Below are positions 58,370-64,000 of a stretch of 64,000 nucleotides of DNA, piece after piece. Source of the stretch: Granulicella sp. WH15 (lineage in GTDB: Bacteria > Acidobacteriota > Terriglobia > Terriglobales > Acidobacteriaceae). The stretch spans positions 2,728,001-2,792,000 of the forward strand of contig NZ_CP042596.1 in assembly GCF_009914315.1 (NCBI RefSeq). Direction: 5' to 3'. How positions within the stretch are numbered: position 1 is the stretch's first letter; each line of letters opens with the position of its first letter. Under the pieces are notes generated by a model. The model did no database searches and had not been told where the DNA came from. It saw only the letters and a list, made by a program, of their open reading frames with translations. The translations under genes were made by a program, and so were the position numbers.

Positions 58370-58951
58370 TTACTCAAACTCTCGGTTCCAGCGGCGGATG
58401 ATGCGGGTTTCGCGCTCGTAGCCCAGAATGCTGACGCTTCCCGTGCCCAGGCCGAAGAGGCTTCCGCTCGCTGCGGGCAGGCCGATCCAGCGGGCGGCCA
58501 GGATGCGCAGAATGTGGGCGTGAGCGAAGAGCGCGGCTTTGCTGCCGTCGGGTAGTCCGTCAATGGCACGGGCTATGATGCCGTCGGCGCGCTCGCCTAC
58601 GTGGTCTACCGTCTCGCCGTCGATGATCGGGTCCTTCCAGACGCTCCAATCGGGGTGGTCGACGCGGATCTCCTTGGTGGTCTTGCCCTCGTAGATGCCG
58701 TAGTCCCACTCGCGCAGGCCCTCTTCGATGGTAGCTTGCTGGCCCAGTCCGGCGATCTCGCAGGTCTCGCGGGCGCGCTGCATCGGGCTGGTCAGGACGC
58801 GGGCAAAGGTGGTGCCGGTCAGGAACTCGCGCAGTTCCACGGCGCGGCGGCGGCCATGGTCGGTCAGGGGGATGTCGGTGCGGCTGGTATGGGCTCCGGA
58901 GAGGCTCCATTCGGTTTCGCCGTGGCGGATGAGGTAGAGTTCTACGGCCAT
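58370..58951 (-). CDS. Histidine phosphatase superfamily protein
   Basis: The 193-residue protein has the RHGE motif (R9, H10, G11, E12 in '[10 protein letters not shown]'), a second-half '[18 protein letters not shown]', '[15 protein letters not shown]' and '[20 protein letters not shown]' (second catalytic His). This is the phosphoglycerate-mutase-like/cofactor-independent phosphatase fold (CobC/GpmB group). The substrate is unknown. It is divergent from uvrB with 53 bases between them. Confidence 0.92.
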   Translation of the reverse strand: MAVELYLIRHGETEWSLSGAHTSRTDIPLTDHGRRRAVELREFLTGTTFARVLTSPMQRARETCEIAGLGQQATIEEGLREWDYGIYEGKTTKEIRVDHPDWSVWKDPIIDGETVDHVGERADGIIARAIDGLPDGSKAALFAHAHILRILAARWIGLPAASGSLFGLGTGSVSILGYERETRIIRRWNREFE

Positions 58952-58992
58952 TTTCGAGATGCTCCCAAGGCGAGATTTTTGCCTGCGTCCAG

Positions 58993-58998
58993 TATTCT
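58993..58998 (+). promoter_or_regulatory. Candidate -10 element of a leaderless uvrB transcript
   Basis: TATTCT ends exactly six bases before the uvrB ATG, with no ribosome-binding sequence beyond the AGAG next to the start. Confidence 0.45.
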
Positions 58999-59004
58999 AT
59001 AGAG

Positions 59005-60993
<1,989 letters not shown>

Positions 60994-61007
60994 AGATAAC
61001 AAGGGGG

Positions 61008-61068
61008 GACGACGAATAAGAGCGGAGCCGGAGCCTGTAGGCTCCACTCTTACTCGTCGTCTTTCCCT
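61008..61068 (+). terminator. Long-stem terminator after uvrB
   Basis: GACGACGA(A)TAAGAG(C)GGAGCC pairs with GGCTCC(A)CTCTTA(C)TCGTCGTC, arms of about 22 bases with two mismatches, followed by TTTCCC. It begins 14 bases after the uvrB stop. Confidence 0.8.
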
Positions 61069-61130
61069 GTCATCGTTGCGTTTGGTGTTATAGAGCTCAT
61101 TCTTCTTCCACGCTTATGGACCTGATCCTC

Positions 61131-61136
61131 TAAACT
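61131..61136 (+). promoter_or_regulatory. Candidate -10 element of a leaderless serine-hydrolase transcript
   Basis: TAAACT ends exactly six bases before the ATG at 61143; no Shine-Dalgarno sequence is present. Confidence 0.5.
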
Positions 61137-61142
61137 GGTCGC

Positions 61143-62198
61143 ATGAAATCGTGGCTACTTGGATTTTCTTTGCTCTTTTCAGGCACGCTTCACAGCCAAG
61201 TCAGCGACCTGGAACATTGGACAGACGCTTACATCTCCGGGCTTCCTTCGAGCCAGCATTTCAGGGGAAACGTCTTGGTCGAGCAAAATGGCAGGGTCCT
61301 TCTAAAGAAGAGCTACGGTCTTGCCGACGAGAGCTGGAAGATCCCAAACACTCTGGATACCCGCTTCGAGATTGCCTCCGTCACAAAGCAGTTCACGGCC
61401 GTATCCATTCTGCAACTCGCGGAAGCTGGACGGCTTTCCATACAGGACCCGATTAGCAAGTTTTACCCGCAAGCGCCTGCCTCATGGAAAGGGATAACCG
61501 TCGGCGAGTTACTCAACCACACGTCGGGACTTCCGAACAATGAGGTCAAGGATTTCACCAAGGGCTTAGCGGTTCCCTATACGATCGAGGAACTCATTCA
61601 GACCTTCCGCGACCGGCCTCTCGTCGCAGCGCCCGGAACGAAGTGGGCCTATACCAACACCGAATACTATCTATTGGCCTACCTCATCGAGCGTCTGTCA
61701 GGGCAGGACTATGGCACCTATCTAGCGGATCACATCTTCAAGCCACTGGGGATGTCGAACTCAGGCTTCGCGGAAACACTCGCCATTGTTCCTCAAATGG
61801 CTCAGGGGTACACGCGAGAAAACGGTCGATTGCGTTTGCGCGACTACTTTGATCGCTCTCTGGAAGTGGGGGCTGGTGGCATCTATACGACGGTAGAGGA
61901 TCTCGTGTTATGGAATCGCGCACTGGATACTCCCGGGTTCCTTACAGCGCAAAGCCTGGGCCAGATGTTCTCCATCCATCCTCCCGGAAACTACGGCTTT
62001 GGATGGTTTATCGACGCGCTGCCCGTGCGGCGGATCTACCATGAAGGCGGCGATCCCGGGTATGCAGCATTTGAGGCTCGCTACCCAGATCAACACATGC
62101 TGATCGTAGTGCTCTCCAATGAGGATGATTCTCCTGTGCGTGACCTCTCTGTAGCTATCGTGGGGCACATTGGTATCGCTTCGCCCAATACCAGGTGA
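61143..62198 (+). CDS. Secreted class C beta-lactamase-like serine hydrolase
   Basis: The 351-residue protein has a signal peptide ('KSWLLGFSLLFSGTLHSQ') and the beta-lactamase/DD-peptidase motifs: S79-x-x-K82 ('ASVTKQF'), Y170-T-N172 ('WAYTNTEY') and 'YHEGGDPG' in the KTG position. These mark the serine beta-lactamase-like (class C, EstB, PBP4*) superfamily, which includes esterases, peptidases and lactamases. The coding sequence appears less GC-rich than its neighbours, which may hint at transfer. It is preceded by the strong uvrB terminator and its own promoter-like motif. Confidence 0.88.
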   Translation: MKSWLLGFSLLFSGTLHSQVSDLEHWTDAYISGLPSSQHFRGNVLVEQNGRVLLKKSYGLADESWKIPNTLDTRFEIASVTKQFTAVSILQLAEAGRLSIQDPISKFYPQAPASWKGITVGELLNHTSGLPNNEVKDFTKGLAVPYTIEELIQTFRDRPLVAAPGTKWAYTNTEYYLLAYLIERLSGQDYGTYLADHIFKPLGMSNSGFAETLAIVPQMAQGYTRENGRLRLRDYFDRSLEVGAGGIYTTVEDLVLWNRALDTPGFLTAQSLGQMFSIHPPGNYGFGWFIDALPVRRIYHEGGDPGYAAFEARYPDQHMLIVVLSNEDDSPVRDLSVAIVGHIGIASPNTR

Positions 62199-62294
62199 CC
62201 GCGCGTGTCCTCGCATGAAAGGGAGGCGTTAAGGCTGGAGGTTCAAATTGACTCACTCCCTCTTGTTTTATCCGCTTCGCAAATTCACAATGAC

Positions 62295-62300
62295 TACAAT
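62295..62300 (+). promoter_or_regulatory. Candidate -10 element of a leaderless transcript (secreted protein at 62307)
   Basis: TACAAT ends exactly six bases before the GTG at 62307, as at lexA. It supports the GTG as the real start in preference to the frame's earlier codons, which encode an unlikely leader. Confidence 0.5.
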
Positions 62301-62306
62301 AGAACA

Positions 62307-63254
62307 GTGACTCTTTTCCCTACCTCTGCGCTGCCGACAGCGTTCTTCCTCGCCGCGTTGAGCTCCGCCAGCGCCTTCGGACAGGCCCCCTTTCAGCTTG
62401 CATCCGCCCCTCCGACAGCCCCTTTGGGGGCTCTGCGAACCTCATACCTTCCGGCAGCAATCGCGTCCTCGAGCAGCCTGCCGGACGCGCCCTCTTCCCT
62501 GCTCGATACCCTCCAGAGCTCTTCGCAAACGACTCAGGAGACCGACGAACAGCGCAAGGATCGTGAACGCCTCGAGGGAGAAGCCCAGGTAGACCGGCAG
62601 GTTCACCAGCGCAACTTCGGCATCATCCCCAACTTCAACACTGTGATCGGGGGCCTGCCGCCGCCGCTCAGCCCCAGGCAGAAGTTCGAGGTGGTCTTCC
62701 ATACCACGACCGATCCCTACACCTTCGCCATCGCCTTCGTGGTCGCGGGCTTCGGCGAGCTGAGCCCTCCGAACCAGGGCTACGGCTGGGGGGCGAGCGG
62801 CTACTTCTACCGCTTCGGCACCGCCTATGCCGATAACGTGGACGGCGCGCTCTGGGGCAACGCCATTCTGCCGGTGATCTTGCACCAGGACCCGCGCTAC
62901 TACCGCAAGGCCACCGGCTCGATCAAGAGCCGTATCCTCTACTCCGCGCTCTCGACCATCATCTGCCGGGGCGACAACGGCCAGCGGCAGTTCAACATAT
63001 CGAACGTCGCGGGCAACCTGATCGCGGGCGGCATCTCGAACATCTACTACCCGTCGGAGCAGCGCGGGATCGGGCTGGTCTTCTCGAACGGCCTGACCGT
63101 GACGGCGGAGGGTGCGGTGGGCGCGCAACTGCTGGAGTTTGCGCCGGATATCACAGGCTACATCCACAGACGCCGGGAGCATCACCGCATGATGCTGCAG
63201 CAGAAGGCGCATCCGAACGGCTCGCCTTCTGGAACTCCCGACGACGATCTCTAA
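62307..63254 (+). CDS. Secreted hypothetical protein
   Basis: From GTG 62307 the product is 315 residues with a signal peptide ('TLFPTSALPTAFFLAALSSASAFGQ'), a Ser/Pro/Ala-rich linker to about residue 75, a charged helix ('ETDEQRKDRERLEGEAQVDRQVHQRNFGIIPNFNTV') and a Gly/Tyr/aromatic-rich C-terminal part ('GYGWGASGYFYRFGTAYADNVDGALWGNAILPVILHQDPRYYRKATG'). I recall similar secreted proteins in Terriglobia genomes but cannot name a domain. An earlier in-frame ATG (62205) exists, but the 34 residues it adds are not signal-like. Function is unknown. Confidence 0.75.
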   Translation: MTLFPTSALPTAFFLAALSSASAFGQAPFQLASAPPTAPLGALRTSYLPAAIASSSSLPDAPSSLLDTLQSSSQTTQETDEQRKDRERLEGEAQVDRQVHQRNFGIIPNFNTVIGGLPPPLSPRQKFEVVFHTTTDPYTFAIAFVVAGFGELSPPNQGYGWGASGYFYRFGTAYADNVDGALWGNAILPVILHQDPRYYRKATGSIKSRILYSALSTIICRGDNGQRQFNISNVAGNLIAGGISNIYYPSEQRGIGLVFSNGLTVTAEGAVGAQLLEFAPDITGYIHRRREHHRMMLQQKAHPNGSPSGTPDDDL

Positions 63255-63257
63255 GCC

Positions 63258-64000
63258 ATGCGAATCGCCAGTTTGCAGCCTTCGGTAGCGATCACCGTGG
63301 CCCGGCTGGGGCGGCTGGACACGCTGTGCGCAGTGACGAAGTACTGCGTGGAAGCGGTGCCGGAGCTGGCCGCTCTGGCCCCGCCCGTGCTGGACGATAG
63401 CTGGTCGTTCGACAAGCCGGGGAACCTGGATCGCCTGCTCGAAGCTAAACCCGATCTGGTGATCGCATCGGTTCCCTACCGCATGGAGTCGCTGGCGGCG
63501 ATCCTCAAGACCGGCATTCCGGTGCTTGCGCTCGCACCGCATCAGCTCGCGGACGTCTATCGCGATATGCGCCTGATCGCGCGGCAGGTAGAGGCTGTGG
63601 ACCGGGCCGAGGCGATGATCGGGGAGATGAAGTCGGCTGTGGCTGAGACGCGGACGCGTACGGCTGCGCCGGCACGGCAGACGGTCTACTGCGAAGAGTG
63701 GGGCAAGCCGCTGATCCACTCGCAGGCTTGGGTGGCGGAGCTGATCGACGCGGCAGGCGGGCAGTTTGTCGGCACGCCCGGAGGCCATACTACTGCGGAT
63801 ACCATCGCGGCGGCAGACCCGGATGTGCTGCTCTTTGCCTGGTGCGGAGCCGGTGATCGCGTGCCGCTGGAGCGAGTGATCGAGCAGCGCGGCTGGCGGC
63901 AGATGCGTGCGGTGCGCAGCGGAAGGGTATTCTGCATCCCCGATGAGTTCTTGAATACACCGGCATTCAACCTACTCGATGGCCTCGCATGTATTGCAGC
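63258..64000 (+). CDS. BtuF-like periplasmic-binding-fold protein, partial
   Basis: Starts at ATG 63258 and is open to the right edge (247 codons visible). It reads 'MRIASLQPSVAITVARLGRLDTLCAVTKYC', 'KPDLVIASVPYRMESLAAILKTGIPVLAL', 'TVYCEEWGKPLIHSQAWVAELIDAAGG' and 'ADPDVLLFAWCGAGDRVPLERVIEQRGWRQMRAVRSGRVFCIPDEF', the pattern of helical-backbone metal-receptor (BtuF/FhuD) proteins that bind cobalamin or iron chelates. No signal peptide is visible, which fits the cytosolic 'cobalamin-binding protein' subgroup. It follows the preceding gene by three bases and may be cotranscribed. No cobalamin riboswitch is seen upstream. Confidence 0.78.
   Translation, partial: MRIASLQPSVAITVARLGRLDTLCAVTKYCVEAVPELAALAPPVLDDSWSFDKPGNLDRLLEAKPDLVIASVPYRMESLAAILKTGIPVLALAPHQLADVYRDMRLIARQVEAVDRAEAMIGEMKSAVAETRTRTAAPARQTVYCEEWGKPLIHSQAWVAELIDAAGGQFVGTPGGHTTADTIAAADPDVLLFAWCGAGDRVPLERVIEQRGWRQMRAVRSGRVFCIPDEFLNTPAFNLLDGLACIA

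Overview
The window looks like a chromosomal segment of a GC-rich, motile Acidobacteriota bacterium, most likely of the class Terriglobia (Granulicella/Edaphobacter/Terriglobus-like). This rests on gene content and general style: a fused E1 alpha/beta ketoacid dehydrogenase, DUF4097 and TolC-type secreted proteins, many small palindromic intergenic repeats, and strongly GC-biased codons. No rRNA, tRNA, CRISPR array, prophage or insertion sequence was found.

Layout. 1-5.2 kb: a FliN-like gene running off the left edge, divergent from fliM, then rnhB, an LmbE deacetylase, pdxH and an EcsC-family gene, ending in a repeat-rich spacer. 5.2-10.1 kb: carA and carB on the minus strand with a RelB/RelE-type toxin-antitoxin pair between them. 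10.2-32.2 kb: mixed housekeeping and envelope genes (His-rich secreted peptide, Rieske ferredoxin, a hydrolase fold without its serine, DoxX, E1 dehydrogenase, S8 protease, MscS, a frameshifted YyaL/DUF255 gene, phosphoesterase, TolC, TruA, M20 peptidase, amidohydrolase, EamA transporter, HtrA, peptidoglycan-binding protein). 32.3-51.1 kb: one compact minus-strand flagellar cluster, flgB-flgC-fliE-fliF-fliG-fliH-fliI-fliJ-fliK-flgD-flgE-fliL-fliO-fliP-fliQ-fliR-flhB-flhA-fliA-fliN, followed by a GspE-N/MshEN-domain gene. 51.2-53.5 kb: a regulatory operon (OmpR-type response regulator, an 87-residue protein resembling only the DHp part of a histidine kinase, and a sigma-54 activator without a DNA-binding domain) directly upstream of the flagellar cluster. 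53.8-64 kb: lexA, a DUF4097 protein, a phosphoglycolate-phosphatase-like gene, a B3 metallo-beta-lactamase-like gene, an exported NIF3 protein, a histidine phosphatase, uvrB, a class C beta-lactamase-like hydrolase, a secreted hypothetical protein and a partial substrate-binding protein.

How the genes work together. The main cluster encodes the basal body, export gate, ATPase complex, hook and the flagellar sigma factor, but it contains no fliM. The only fliM sits near the left edge beside a second FliN-like gene. Filament, stator, FlhF/FlhG and chemotaxis genes are not in the window.

Three signals stand out. (1) At least ten genes have a TANNNT hexamer ending exactly six bases before the start codon, most without a Shine-Dalgarno sequence, as expected for leaderless transcripts. 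(2) Five copies of a palindromic repeat each begin directly after the stop codon of a gene, in a fixed orientation relative to that gene. (3) The regulatory operon next to flgB looks like a dismantled two-component/NtrC system.
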